Shown here: positions 54,883 through 63,936 of the stretch, in pieces | Layout of the letters: each line of letters starts with the position of its first letter | Position numbering within the stretch: position 1 is the stretch's first letter | Assembly (NCBI GenBank): GCA_947447465.1 | Contig: CANFKE010000009.1 | Coordinates: forward strand, 34,564 to 98,563 | Length of the DNA: 64,000 bases | Source: Chitinophagaceae bacterium | GTDB taxonomy: Bacteria > Bacteroidota > Bacteroidia > Chitinophagales > Chitinophagaceae | Direction of reading: 5' to 3' | Position numbers and translations under genes: made by a program | The notes under the pieces: generated by a model | The model's database searches: none | What the model was told of the DNA's origin: nothing | The model's input: only the letters and a program-made list of their open reading frames with translations

Positions 54883-55441
54883 GGCACATGTTTTTTTAAA
54901 AGTATGATTTTACCGATAAATACAGCACAGTATCTGCAACAACACTATTGCTATCCGGCATCATTCCGGTTCACACTACCCATTACCTCCCAAGAAAAAT
55001 TTTATTCACTTCAATTGTTGCTACCTAACCAATTGATGTTCCGTTCACTGCAATAAGATGTCCACATTTTTGTGGATATGTTTATTTCATCACCTCGTTT
55101 TTCAGCATTAATTTGCCTCCGATTTCAGTGAAAATCATCCGTTCTTTGACAAGTGAACCCTATCCTAACATGCAATGTATAAACCTGTTTAGTGACGAGG
55201 CAGGGATAAGACACAGTGATTAAAAGTGGCAGAAAAGTGGAAGTAAAGTGGCAAAAAGTGGCAGAAAGTGGAAGTTTTTGGCAATTTGTTAAAATGCCAT
55301 GTAATCCTTACCCACAAAGCATTACAGCCAAAATACACAGGCCAAAACTTCCGCAAACACGAAAAAATTGCCACTTTTATATATTCGGTCGTTCACCGCT
55401 GCCACCGCTAAACAGTCCGGCTAAACCGTATCTTTATCCTT
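54883..55441. other. Divergent intergenic region with phased repeat tract
   Basis: 559 bp between the divergent GNAT and GH-A genes with no convincing gene. It contains the GTGG tract (55216-55271) and an imperfect inverted repeat, ggaagtttttggc (55270-55282) with gccaaaacttcc (55341-55352). An inverted copy of taaaagtggca lies at about 55370-55379. The minus-strand frame over 55189-55374 is a low-complexity product of the tract. Confidence 0.6.
55216..55271 (+). repeat. Helically phased GTGG repeats
   Basis: GTGA at 55216 and GTGG at 55226, 55237, 55248, 55258 and 55268 are separated by 10 or 11 bp and embedded in A-rich spacers (AAAAGTGGCAG and variants). Same-face presentation on the helix suggests a protein-binding array or intrinsic curvature upstream of the glycosidase gene. 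Confidence 0.7.
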
Positions 55442-57463
55442 ATGAAGATCGCTTCATTCATCATTCCTTTATTGCTGTTCTGTATCACCGGCTGTGCGCA
55501 AAAAGATACACACAACTTTCATATGCCCGGCAAAATACCTGTAGATGGTAAACGCTGGTATCAACTCACTAATGCAAGTGCAGATCTGAGTATGCTGTTC
55601 GATAAAGATCAGTATCAAAAGCCCAACACCGGTTATCATAAGCTCATAGAGCATTACGATGCATGGTATCCGTTGCTCGATGGGGAACAGATGACCATAG
55701 ACAGCATTATGATGTACTGCTGGCGATGTATCGATGCAGCACATCCTGTCACCATCTATGCGGTCATGCCCGACTGGACCAAAGTGCCGATAGCTGTGTT
55801 TAAAGGAGCGCGTGCCGCCACATGGGAAGGTCCTGACCCGGATAAGCCCGGTGTATTTACTCTGGCAAAGCCTGTATCAGGTATGCGTTATCTCATCATC
55901 AATTCATGGGGCGAGTTTCCCGGCGAGATAGAGTTCTATGGTAAATACATAGCTCCCCATAAAGTAGGTATTACGGTCAATAACAGGCCCACTCCATTGG
56001 GGAATTATTTCGGTATCAATGCCTTTGAATGGAATTTTCAGAATAAGATCGACCCCGATAAGGCCGATGCATCTATGCTCGACCCCATAAAGAATTTCAC
56101 AGGTGTACGACACTATCTGGACTGGGGAAAACTGGAAGCAACAGAAGGTAATTATACCTACAACCCCGTTCACGATGGCGGTTGGAATTATGACGATATG
56201 TACCAATGGTGCCGCGATCAGCATATCGAAGTACTGGCATGTCTCAAGACTATTCCCAAGTGGATGGAAGATACATATCCGCAGGGGCAACGCAATTATG
56301 AGAATGTACCTGCCCGCTATGGTAAAGACCTTTCAGACCCTGCTTCATACATCGAACAGGCAAAGGTGGCGTTTCAGTTTGCAGCAAGGTATGGTAGCAA
56401 CAAGAATATAGATGTGCGACTGCTGAAAGTTGATAACAGACCTCGATGGACAGGTGACAAAATAAATACCATAAAGACCGGCTTAGGACATATACACTAC
56501 ATAGAGTGCGATAATGAAAGAGATAAATGGTGGAAGGGCCGCGTCGCTTACCAGACAGGGCGCGAGTATGCAGCTAACCTTTCTGCATTTTATGATGGTC
56601 ATAAAGGCGCTTTAGGTGCAGGGGTAGGTGTGAAGAATGCCGACCCTGATATGCAGGTGGTTATGGGCGGATTGGCCGATCCGTCTGCAGGTTACATACA
56701 GGGCATGATAGATTGGTGCAAACAATATCGGGGCTATAAGGCCGATGGCGCTGTTGATCTGCCCTGGGATGTGATCAACTATCATTATTATTCCAACGAT
56801 GCCAATGGCACCAATAACGACCAGCACACGGGCGTAGCACCCGAGCTCACTACCACTGCCAAGACAGCAGAAGAGTTAGTGATGCTGGCACAGGTATATG
56901 GTAAAGGCATGCCGGTATGGGTCACAGAGGCCGGCTACGACCTGAATGCACAGAGCCCGCAAAGAGCGGTGGCGGTCAATGGCAGAAGTGCACAACTTAC
57001 TCAGGCCGACTGGATATTGCGTACATCATTGTTATACGCCCGCAATGGCATAGACCGTGTGTTCTACTATGAGCTTTATGATGATGATGCTAAGAGTACG
57101 GTAAAGTATGGCACATCGGGTCTGCTGAACGAAGATAGGACCAACAGACCTGCTGCTGATTTTATCGGGCAGGTAAACAGGATGTTGGGCAAGTACACTT
57201 ATGCTCAGACCATAAGCACAGATCCTCTTGTTGACAGATATAGCTACGGCACCAAGACCATGTACGCATTGGTAGTGCCTGATGCTAAAGGCAGAACGAC
57301 CAACTATCAACTGGATCTGGGCAATGCCGATAGTGCATACATCTATCAGTCGCAGCCCGGCACTCAGATGAAGGTAACAAAGTTGAGAACAGACAAAGGG
57401 AAGATACAGATACGGGTCTCCGAAACGCCGGTATTTGTTACGAGTACTGCATTATTGAAGTGA
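55442..57463 (+). CDS. GH-A clan glycoside hydrolase-like lipoprotein
   Basis: 673-aa lipoprotein (lipobox FCITGC, Cys about 18). The N-terminal 180 residues form a beta-sandwich (discoidin/CBM-like: YPLLDGEQMTIDSIMMYC ... VSGMRYLIINSWGEFPGEIEFYG; only the parts are meaningful). A TIM barrel follows with NYFGINAFEW and VRHYLDWGKLEATEGNY. The acid/base Glu359 at the end of strand 4 is in YIECDNERDKWW and the nucleophile Glu496 is in VWVTEAGYD; both positions fit clan GH-A (GH5/GH39-like). A small C-terminal beta domain follows. The substrate is not assignable. The phased repeat tract lies 170-226 bp upstream. Confidence 0.78.
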   Translation: MKIASFIIPLLLFCITGCAQKDTHNFHMPGKIPVDGKRWYQLTNASADLSMLFDKDQYQKPNTGYHKLIEHYDAWYPLLDGEQMTIDSIMMYCWRCIDAAHPVTIYAVMPDWTKVPIAVFKGARAATWEGPDPDKPGVFTLAKPVSGMRYLIINSWGEFPGEIEFYGKYIAPHKVGITVNNRPTPLGNYFGINAFEWNFQNKIDPDKADASMLDPIKNFTGVRHYLDWGKLEATEGNYTYNPVHDGGWNYDDMYQWCRDQHIEVLACLKTIPKWMEDTYPQGQRNYENVPARYGKDLSDPASYIEQAKVAFQFAARYGSNKNIDVRLLKVDNRPRWTGDKINTIKTGLGHIHYIECDNERDKWWKGRVAYQTGREYAANLSAFYDGHKGALGAGVGVKNADPDMQVVMGGLADPSAGYIQGMIDWCKQYRGYKADGAVDLPWDVINYHYYSNDANGTNNDQHTGVAPELTTTAKTAEELVMLAQVYGKGMPVWVTEAGYDLNAQSPQRAVAVNGRSAQLTQADWILRTSLLYARNGIDRVFYYELYDDDAKSTVKYGTSGLLNEDRTNRPAADFIGQVNRMLGKYTYAQTISTDPLVDRYSYGTKTMYALVVPDAKGRTTNYQLDLGNADSAYIYQSQPGTQMKVTKLRTDKGKIQIRVSETPVFVTSTALLK

Positions 57464-57518
57464 TTGGCTGCGGCCTGCATTCGTGGCTATGGCTGCGCAA
57501 CTTACAATGTTAATTTTT

Positions 57519-58622
57519 ATGAACAAGTTACTGGTATTCATACTCATGTTTATGTCCTGCACACTGCAGGCACAGCAACTGGTCACTTTTACCGCAAGTG
57601 TCAAATACACTTCAATGGGGGTTGAAGACAACATAGATGTGCTCTATTATTGCGAGGGAGATGATGTTGCCAATTTCGATCGTCCAAACTTCACCAACTT
57701 TGAGATAGTAGATGGGCCAAGAACATCTCAAACAAGTCAACGCAGAATAATCGACGGAAAGGAGACAGAGAAAAAGTCCATAGCTATATACTACGTTTTG
57801 AAACCCATCGATACAGGCGATCTGGTAATAGAACCTACCTCTGTGTCATTAAGTAATGGCAGCAAGCTGTTCTGCAACAAGCTGACCATAAAAGTGCGGC
57901 CGGGAACTGTAGCCAACACCCTCAACGGTGGTAATTTTAAATCATTGATGAGCGACAAGTATCAGCTTGATATGAATATACTATCCTCATCATTGCCATA
58001 TGTTGTTTGTGCCGGACCGGCCTATGTATATGATACCGCTGCTATCAGCCAAATGCTTTCATTGATCAATAATAAGGTGCGACCATTGCTCAGAAAAGAC
58101 CCGGTCAATAAAGAGCAGGGAATTTATTGGGATCATGGCTTGCCGCGGGTACACGTATCTGTAAAAGACACAACAGGGCTGAGAGCGGCAATAGCTGCGC
58201 TATACCCTAAAGACGATAGAGTGGTATGCCTCACCACTATCAATTCTACCGTAGAAATGATGCTGACCACCGAAGCCGAATTCAATAATAAATTCACCTT
58301 TTACCAGGGCTTTGATAAGATGAAGAAATTGCTTGCGGAAAAAGGTGCTGATACACTCAAAGACAGACGCATATTCACTGTTTGGTCATTTAATAACAGT
58401 AATGACAGGGCACAGTTTAAAAAGATGGTGAAGAAAATTTTCACAGTTGAAGGCGAAAAAGATGTTACCCCCAAAGGACCTTACAGTGTTAAGTTCAGCA
58501 CCATTGCTTTATCAGGTAAGTCGAAGATGGACGACACATCACTAAAGAAAATGGCCAATATGCTCATGAACTATGCCGATGCATGTCACGGATCTTTCCA
58601 GAGCCTTAACGTAGCTAAGTAG
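57519..58622 (+). CDS. Secreted BatD-like N-terminal domain protein
   Basis: 367-aa protein with a signal peptide (MNKLLVFILMFMSCTLQAQQ). Residues about 25-140 match the first Ig-like domain of BatD (oxygen-tolerance) proteins: VTFTASVKYTSMGVEDNIDVLYY, NFEIVDGPRTSQT, and YVLKPIDTGDLVIEP. The remaining ~220 residues contain no further BatD domain and are not recognised. The usual batABCDE neighbours are missing. The start at 57519 follows from the signal peptide. It lies 56 bp after the glycosidase gene. Confidence 0.72.
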   Translation: MNKLLVFILMFMSCTLQAQQLVTFTASVKYTSMGVEDNIDVLYYCEGDDVANFDRPNFTNFEIVDGPRTSQTSQRRIIDGKETEKKSIAIYYVLKPIDTGDLVIEPTSVSLSNGSKLFCNKLTIKVRPGTVANTLNGGNFKSLMSDKYQLDMNILSSSLPYVVCAGPAYVYDTAAISQMLSLINNKVRPLLRKDPVNKEQGIYWDHGLPRVHVSVKDTTGLRAAIAALYPKDDRVVCLTTINSTVEMMLTTEAEFNNKFTFYQGFDKMKKLLAEKGADTLKDRRIFTVWSFNNSNDRAQFKKMVKKIFTVEGEKDVTPKGPYSVKFSTIALSGKSKMDDTSLKKMANMLMNYADACHGSFQSLNVAK

Positions 58623-58667
58623 TGTTTATAGATGTGTTCACAGTAAAAATTAATGACCTTTGCAGTA

Positions 58668-59456
58668 ATGGATATGATACACACACTATTGGGAGAAGAT
58701 ATACAGGCCGCTCTGTTGATCATTCTCAACCTTATAGTTATAGAAAGCCTGCTGTCGGTAGATAATGCTGCTGTGCTGGCTACTATGGTGCTCGATCTGC
58801 CTAAAGACCAGCGCAATAGGGCGCTGAAGTATGGCATTGTAGGGGCGTATATTTTCAGAGGTATATGTTTGTTCGTTGCCTCATGGTTGGTAAAGGTTTG
58901 GTTCTTAAAGCCGTTGGGTGGCTTGTATCTGTGCTATCTGGCATTCGATTTTTTCAGAAAAAAAGTAACGCCCTCACCCGAAGATCAGGAAGATGTTGTT
59001 GACAAGGAAAGAAGCAAACTATACCGCTACACGGTGGGTGCTTTAGGCCCATTCTGGGCTACTGTGGCTCTGGTAGAAGTAATGGACCTGGCGTTCTCTA
59101 TTGACAATGTATTTGCTGCGGTAGCCTTTACAGATCATCTGTTCCTTATTTATACAGGTGTTTTTATAGGCATACTGGCTATGAGGTTTGTAGCGCAGGG
59201 CTTTGTAAAGCTCATGGAACAATTTCAGTTTCTGGAGACCATCGCGTTTTTAGTGATAGGTGTATTGGGAATAAAGCTGCTGGCATCACTATATACTCAT
59301 TTTTACCCGTCTTCACCGGCAAACAAAATACTGGATGGTGAGCGAACCGATATGTTCGTGTCTATCTTTACAGTGGCCGTTTTCCTTTTGCCGGTCATCA
59401 GCTCTTTGCTATTCAATTATCCGGCAAGAAATAAAGATCGTAAACAACAAGAATAA
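58668..59456 (+). CDS. TerC-family integral membrane protein
   Basis: 262-aa membrane protein with about seven helices. The family hallmarks are the acidic motifs in LIVIESLLSVDNAAVLA (first pair) and VMDLAFSIDNVFAAVAF (second pair). TerC proteins are linked to manganese export and metal loading of secreted proteins. The ATG at 58653 lies in a -7-like element (GACCTTTG, 58655-58662), so the ATG at 58668 (MDMIHTLLGED) is preferred and the transcript may be nearly leaderless. Confidence 0.88.
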   Translation: MDMIHTLLGEDIQAALLIILNLIVIESLLSVDNAAVLATMVLDLPKDQRNRALKYGIVGAYIFRGICLFVASWLVKVWFLKPLGGLYLCYLAFDFFRKKVTPSPEDQEDVVDKERSKLYRYTVGALGPFWATVALVEVMDLAFSIDNVFAAVAFTDHLFLIYTGVFIGILAMRFVAQGFVKLMEQFQFLETIAFLVIGVLGIKLLASLYTHFYPSSPANKILDGERTDMFVSIFTVAVFLLPVISSLLFNYPARNKDRKQQE

Positions 59457-59468
59457 TCAAGTAGAACT

Positions 59469-59753
59469 ATGATAGAAGAACCATACAAGTATAGAGTGAA
59501 AATAGTGTTGGAGAGTGGTATGTGGTTGTGCGACTGCGAGGAGAAGAACGAGAACGGGGTGATATTTTATGAGGTCATCGTCACCGCCCCCGAATCTGTA
59601 TCGCCGGGCAGAAGGCCGTCTAAACCACTACCCATGAAGTTCAACCGCCGGGAAATGGCTTTCGAGTTTGAAATGTGGCCCGATGAATATGAAGAGGATA
59701 TCGAAGTGCTCGAAGAACGACTATCCGAAGAGATTGTTGAAAGGCTGCAGTAA
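59469..59753 (+). CDS. Small conserved-looking protein of unknown function
   Basis: 94-aa acidic protein (many Glu at the C-terminus, EEDIEVLEERLSEEIVERL) starting 13 bp after terC, so probably in the same transcript. No family recognised and no signal peptide. The N-terminal half is predicted to be a beta-sheet (YRVKIVLESGMWLCDC). Confidence 0.6.
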   Translation: MIEEPYKYRVKIVLESGMWLCDCEEKNENGVIFYEVIVTAPESVSPGRRPSKPLPMKFNRREMAFEFEMWPDEYEEDIEVLEERLSEEIVERLQ

Positions 59754-59788
59754 TTGCTGTTGTTGGTTATGGCATGTCTTGTAAGTCA

Positions 59789-59818
59789 TTGATTTATTGC
59801 AAACAGTGTTTACATTTG
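59789..59818 (+). promoter_or_regulatory. Promoter of the TonB-C/TPR gene
   Basis: TTG (59789-59791), 19 bp, TACATTTG (59811-59818). It places the transcription start near 59824 and excludes the frame start at 59797. Confidence 0.7.
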
Positions 59819-59850
59819 CCGCGTATCTATCACTTTTGAAATTTATTTTA

Positions 59851-60579
59851 ATGCTCCGTTATTGCTTTTCGCTGGGTCTGCTCCTGCTCCTGTCTTTTTC
59901 TGTATTCGCGCAACAAGACACTATTAAAAGACCTCTTTGCAGCCTTATGTATTCAGGCTATTTCAGGCTCCATAATGAGTATCCGCCATTCGCACTGGAA
60001 AACTGTATCAGCGGTATCACTCAAATGAAGTTTATGGTGGATACCAACGGTGTGGTCAGTGATATCTCTGTGTTGAGCGGTGTAAGCACAGTGCTCGATA
60101 ATGAGGCAAAGCAGGTACTGATGGCTTCCAGTGGAAAGTGGGCCCCGGGCACGGTAAATGGTGTACGCACCAATATGTACACTGTTCATGTATTCAACTA
60201 CCACATCTACAACGACAATATGCAAGGTATAGCCTACAATAATATAGATGGCACTACCTATACCACATTTGCGAATTGTAATGAAACAGGATGCGACATT
60301 TGGGGTAAGACTGCCAATTGCGGTCATAGCGAAAGGTACTACTACAACGAAGGGGTTAAGCTATACGAGAAAGGGTATAACAAAGAAGCGTTGAAGCTAT
60401 TTGAAAAGGCAACATTGATGAACTATAACGATGTTCACGCTTTGTACAACATTGCCGTCATCTACATCAATCAGGGTGAGGCTGAGTTTGCCTGCCCCTC
60501 TTTATACAGGATCAGGAAGATAGGTGGTAAGGATGTCCGCGAAATGATCTCCAAATTTTGTGACACAACAGAGCAATAG
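59851..60579 (+). CDS. Secreted TonB-C-like / TPR protein
   Basis: 242-aa protein with a signal peptide (LLLLLSFSVFAQQ). Residues about 45-125 look like a TonB C-terminal domain (ITQMKFMVDTNGVVSDISVL, LDNEAKQVLMAS, KWAPGTVNGVRTN), as found in periplasmic energy-transducer-like proteins. Two TPR units follow (YYYNEGVKLYEKGYNKEALKL; VHALYNIAVIYINQGEAEFA). With no inner-membrane anchor other than the signal peptide, it is not a classical TonB. Function unknown. Confidence 0.72.
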   Translation: MLRYCFSLGLLLLLSFSVFAQQDTIKRPLCSLMYSGYFRLHNEYPPFALENCISGITQMKFMVDTNGVVSDISVLSGVSTVLDNEAKQVLMASSGKWAPGTVNGVRTNMYTVHVFNYHIYNDNMQGIAYNNIDGTTYTTFANCNETGCDIWGKTANCGHSERYYYNEGVKLYEKGYNKEALKLFEKATLMNYNDVHALYNIAVIYINQGEAEFACPSLYRIRKIGGKDVREMISKFCDTTEQ

Positions 60580-60810
60580 ACCGAGTTGGCATTTACATCA
60601 TTTAAAATCTAGGTGGTAGTACTTTCAGTTATTCCTCGTCAGCAGACAACGGTCCTACCGACCTGAACATTCAGCAAAATATCTAAGATCGTATGGTGGT
60701 TACTAAAAAGGTTCAACAATGCTATGTTTGTTATTTTTTAATATGAAAAATGTTGTTTAATTTTCATTTTCTGAACATGCGCTTTTTTAACAACCTAACC
60801 TATTCGTGCC

Positions 60811-62142
60811 ATGAAAGCATTCTTATCTTTCTTCTTGTTATTCCTCTCTGCGGGTCTGCATGCCCAGCATATCAATACGCTTGCAGGTGACGGTACCACA
60901 GGTTTTTCAGGTGATAACAATGCCGCTGCTACTGCTTCAATGAACGGACCATATGGCGTAGCCGTTGATGCGGTAGGTAATGTTTATTTTGCTGACCGAG
61001 CCAATAACCGTGTACGAAAAATAAGTATTTCCGGTATCATCACAACCATTGGTGGTAATGGTATTGGCGGATTCAATGGTGATAATATACCTGCCACCGA
61101 TGCCAGTTTGAATGACCCGAATGGGGTAGCTGTTGATGCGGGTGGTAACGTATATGTTACAGACAGGATCAATAACAGGGTAAGAAAAATAAGCATAGGC
61201 GGTACCATAACCACCGTTGCGGGAAATGGCACTACTGTTTTTAACGGAGATAGTATAGCCGCTACAGCAGCATCTATCATATCTCCTCGTGGTGTGGCGG
61301 TAGATGCGATAGGTAATATTTATATAGCCGACCAGGGATATAATCGCATAAGAAAAGTAAACCCGTCGGGTATCATATATACCATAGCAGGTACAGGCGT
61401 ATCGGGATTTAGCGGCGATAATGGACCTGCTACCAATGCCAAACTTGCCGGACCTTATTCAATAGCAATAGACGGCATGGGCAATGTGTTTGTTGCTGAT
61501 GTGGATAATGAGCGCATACGCAGAATAAGCCCTACGGGTATTATAAAGACAGTGGCCGGAACCGGTACTGCCAGTTATAATGGAGATAATATTCCCGCTA
61601 CGGCAGCGCATCTTTTCGAGCCCGTTGGCGTGGCTGTAGGTAGTGATGGTGATCTGTTCATTGCTGACGCATGGAACAACAGGATACGCAAAGTAACACC
61701 ATCGGGAGTGATAACTACGGTTGCAGGTACTGGCATTGCGGGCTTTAGCGGAGATGGGGGAAGCCCATTGCTGGCGCAGTTCAAAAACATCTATGGTATT
61801 GCATTGAGCAGTAACGGTGATATCATCGTGTCTGATAATGGTAACAATCGCATCAGGTATATTTATACACCGGTGGGTGTGGGGAGCGTAGCACGTGAAA
61901 AGGGCATCAGCATATATCCTAACCCATCAATGGATGGTAGGTTTTTGATCGACCTGTCTGCGTTAAAGAATGAAGAGGTAACAATATGCATAACAGATCT
62001 CTTGGGTCGAAAGGTATATACAGCAACTACGAATGCAGGCCAACTGACAGAGATTCACGTGTCAGCTCTTGCCGGCACCTATATACTCACCGTGGTGCAA
62101 AATAGTAGTTTGTACACGCAGAGGATCGTTGTAGGTGCCTGA
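60811..62142 (+). CDS. Secreted NHL-repeat protein with T9SS domain
   Basis: 443-aa predicted surface protein. A signal peptide (ending GLHAQ) precedes six or seven NHL blades (recurrent GFSGDN, GVAVDAVGNVYFADR, NRVRKIS motifs) to about residue 355 and a T9SS type A domain (ISIYPNPSMDGRFLIDL ... YTQRIVVGA). The blades resemble those at the start of the 1240-4656 protein. It is a likely beta-propeller binding scaffold without visible catalytic domain. The 231 bp upstream (60580-60810) hold no gene. Confidence 0.88.
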   Translation: MKAFLSFFLLFLSAGLHAQHINTLAGDGTTGFSGDNNAAATASMNGPYGVAVDAVGNVYFADRANNRVRKISISGIITTIGGNGIGGFNGDNIPATDASLNDPNGVAVDAGGNVYVTDRINNRVRKISIGGTITTVAGNGTTVFNGDSIAATAASIISPRGVAVDAIGNIYIADQGYNRIRKVNPSGIIYTIAGTGVSGFSGDNGPATNAKLAGPYSIAIDGMGNVFVADVDNERIRRISPTGIIKTVAGTGTASYNGDNIPATAAHLFEPVGVAVGSDGDLFIADAWNNRIRKVTPSGVITTVAGTGIAGFSGDGGSPLLAQFKNIYGIALSSNGDIIVSDNGNNRIRYIYTPVGVGSVAREKGISIYPNPSMDGRFLIDLSALKNEEVTICITDLLGRKVYTATTNAGQLTEIHVSALAGTYILTVVQNSSLYTQRIVVGA

Positions 62143-62181
62143 TACGAACACCACATCGCTTATCTGTTCATGATAATATTT

Positions 62182-63678
62182 TTAGGCTATCCAGCCCTGT
62201 AGTGCATCGGCCAGTTTGCGGTCATTGCCTAGTCTCGGCACCTTATTTTGGCCACCCAACTTACCTATAGAGCGCATGTAGTCTATAAAGGCATTCTTCT
62301 TCATGTTGCGTATCTTCAGAGTCTGTAGGATGTTACCATTGATGAGGTCGTCGTAATAAATATTCTTCTGTCGCAGATTGTCGTTAACGGCCATTGCAAA
62401 GCTGTCCATGTCAGCTGGTGCATGTTCAAACTCTACGAACCATTCATGGTATGGTTTGCCTTCAGCCACCTGTATCATAGGGGCAATGGTGAACTCTGTG
62501 ATATGCACGCCAAACTGGTTGGCTGCCTGCAAGATGGCATACTCTACTTCTTCACCTATAACATGCTCTCCGAAGGCAGAAATAAAATGCTTCACACGAC
62601 CGGTGACAACCAGCCTGTAAGGGTCTGTACTGATAAAGCGAACGGTATCGCCAATGTTATATGCCCATAGTCCGGCATTGCTGCTCACTATGAGAGCATA
62701 GTTCTCGCCTACCTTCACTTCGCCCAGTGATAAGCGAGTAGGATTTTCCTTTCCTATCTCGCCGGCCGGTACAAATTCAAAGAACATGCCAGCATCAGTA
62801 TTCAGCAAGAGGCCCTCTTTACCCGGTATGTCCTGAAAAGCAAAGAAGCCTTCTGATGCGGGGAACGTCTCTATCATATCTACATGGCCACCAAGACTAT
62901 CGATCAGCTTCGATTTGTAGGGCTCAAAGTTTACGCCGCCATGCACGATCACCTGTAGGTTGGGGAACAATTCTTTGATCTTTTTTCCATCCTTTCTGTC
63001 ACTCAGCCAGTCGAAGTACATCTGCATCCATGGCGGTATGCCGCTAATGAGTGTCATGTCTTCGTTCATGGTTTCGGTTACAATTTTATCGAGTTTGGTT
63101 TCCCAGTCTTCGATACAATTGGTCTCGAAAGTAGGCATCTGGTTGCTGCGCAGATAACGTGGCACAAAATGATTGACAATGCCGCTGAGTCTGCCGGTGG
63201 GTATGCCCCCAACGCGCTCCATTTCAGGAGAGCCGGAAAGAAAGATCATCTTGCCGTCAGCAAAAGAGGTGTTGCCGGTCTCTGCCATGTAGCAGAGCAG
63301 AGCGTTGCGTGCTCCGTTAATATGAAAGTGTATGGACTCTTTGCTGATGGGTATATACTTGGCGCCACTTGTGGTGCCGCTGGTCTTGGCAAAATATATG
63401 GGCTTGCCTTTCCATAAAATGTTGAGCCCGCCATTTTTTATCTGTTCTATGTAAGGAGTAAAAGCTTCGTAATCGCGAATAGGAATTGCACCCTTGAAGT
63501 CGGCATAGGTCTTTATCTGTGCCATGTTATGCTCCTTGCCAAACACTGTGCCTGCAGCGGTTTTCAGCAGATACTGGAGTATGCGGTCCTGATCTGCAAC
63601 TGCGGTGAGCATACCTTTACGAACACGAGAGTGAACGATAGAGGCATATGGTCTGGCAAGAAAAGATTTAATTTTCAT
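62182..63678 (-). CDS. GH3 auxin-promoter-family adenylating enzyme
   Basis: 498-aa ANL-superfamily (firefly-luciferase fold) protein. Plant GH3 members conjugate amino acids to acyl acids; bacterial ones are of unknown substrate. ATP-binding motifs appear in FAKTSGTTSGAKYIPISKES (motif 1, TSGTTSG) and in the YALIVSSNAGLWAYNIGDTV region (motif 3, G-D-T). The rest follows family order (FPASEGFFAFQD; GRVKHFISAFGEHVIGEEVE). It is transcribed away from rplU. Common in Bacteroidota. Confidence 0.9.
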   Translation of the reverse strand: MKIKSFLARPYASIVHSRVRKGMLTAVADQDRILQYLLKTAAGTVFGKEHNMAQIKTYADFKGAIPIRDYEAFTPYIEQIKNGGLNILWKGKPIYFAKTSGTTSGAKYIPISKESIHFHINGARNALLCYMAETGNTSFADGKMIFLSGSPEMERVGGIPTGRLSGIVNHFVPRYLRSNQMPTFETNCIEDWETKLDKIVTETMNEDMTLISGIPPWMQMYFDWLSDRKDGKKIKELFPNLQVIVHGGVNFEPYKSKLIDSLGGHVDMIETFPASEGFFAFQDIPGKEGLLLNTDAGMFFEFVPAGEIGKENPTRLSLGEVKVGENYALIVSSNAGLWAYNIGDTVRFISTDPYRLVVTGRVKHFISAFGEHVIGEEVEYAILQAANQFGVHITEFTIAPMIQVAEGKPYHEWFVEFEHAPADMDSFAMAVNDNLRQKNIYYDDLINGNILQTLKIRNMKKNAFIDYMRSIGKLGGQNKVPRLGNDRKLADALQGWIA

Positions 63679-63884
63679 TCCTGTGGTGTATTATGTGTCA
63701 AAGTTATTATTAATTTAGTGGTAAGAATACATGAGCACAACAAGGGCTGAAGTATATTGGATAAAGGACTTTGGCAGTGAGAGAAGAAACAGTTATTTGA
63801 CAGAGTAAATTGGCAGCTAAGCAAAGTTATTTGGACACGATACGATAAAATATACAGAAAAAACAGGGAATTTAACAAATTTTA

Positions 63885-63915
63885 TTGTTTGAAATAAAAA
63901 TGTGTATTACCTTTG
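63885..63915 (+). promoter_or_regulatory. Promoter of rplU
   Basis: TTG (63885-63887), 20 bp, TACCTTTG (63908-63915), about 20 nt upstream of the rplU start codon. The rest of the 63679-63936 gap holds no gene. Confidence 0.72.
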
Positions 63916-63936
63916 CAAAAATATTTTAGGTTTATC

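Noticed and set aside
55216..55271. CRISPR array
   Set aside because: Repeat units are about 10-11 bp with no unique spacers and no cas gene nearby.
55189..55374. Minus-strand open frame over the GTGG tract
   Set aside because: Its repeated Cys-His-Phe-Leu pattern is simply the translation of the short repeats.
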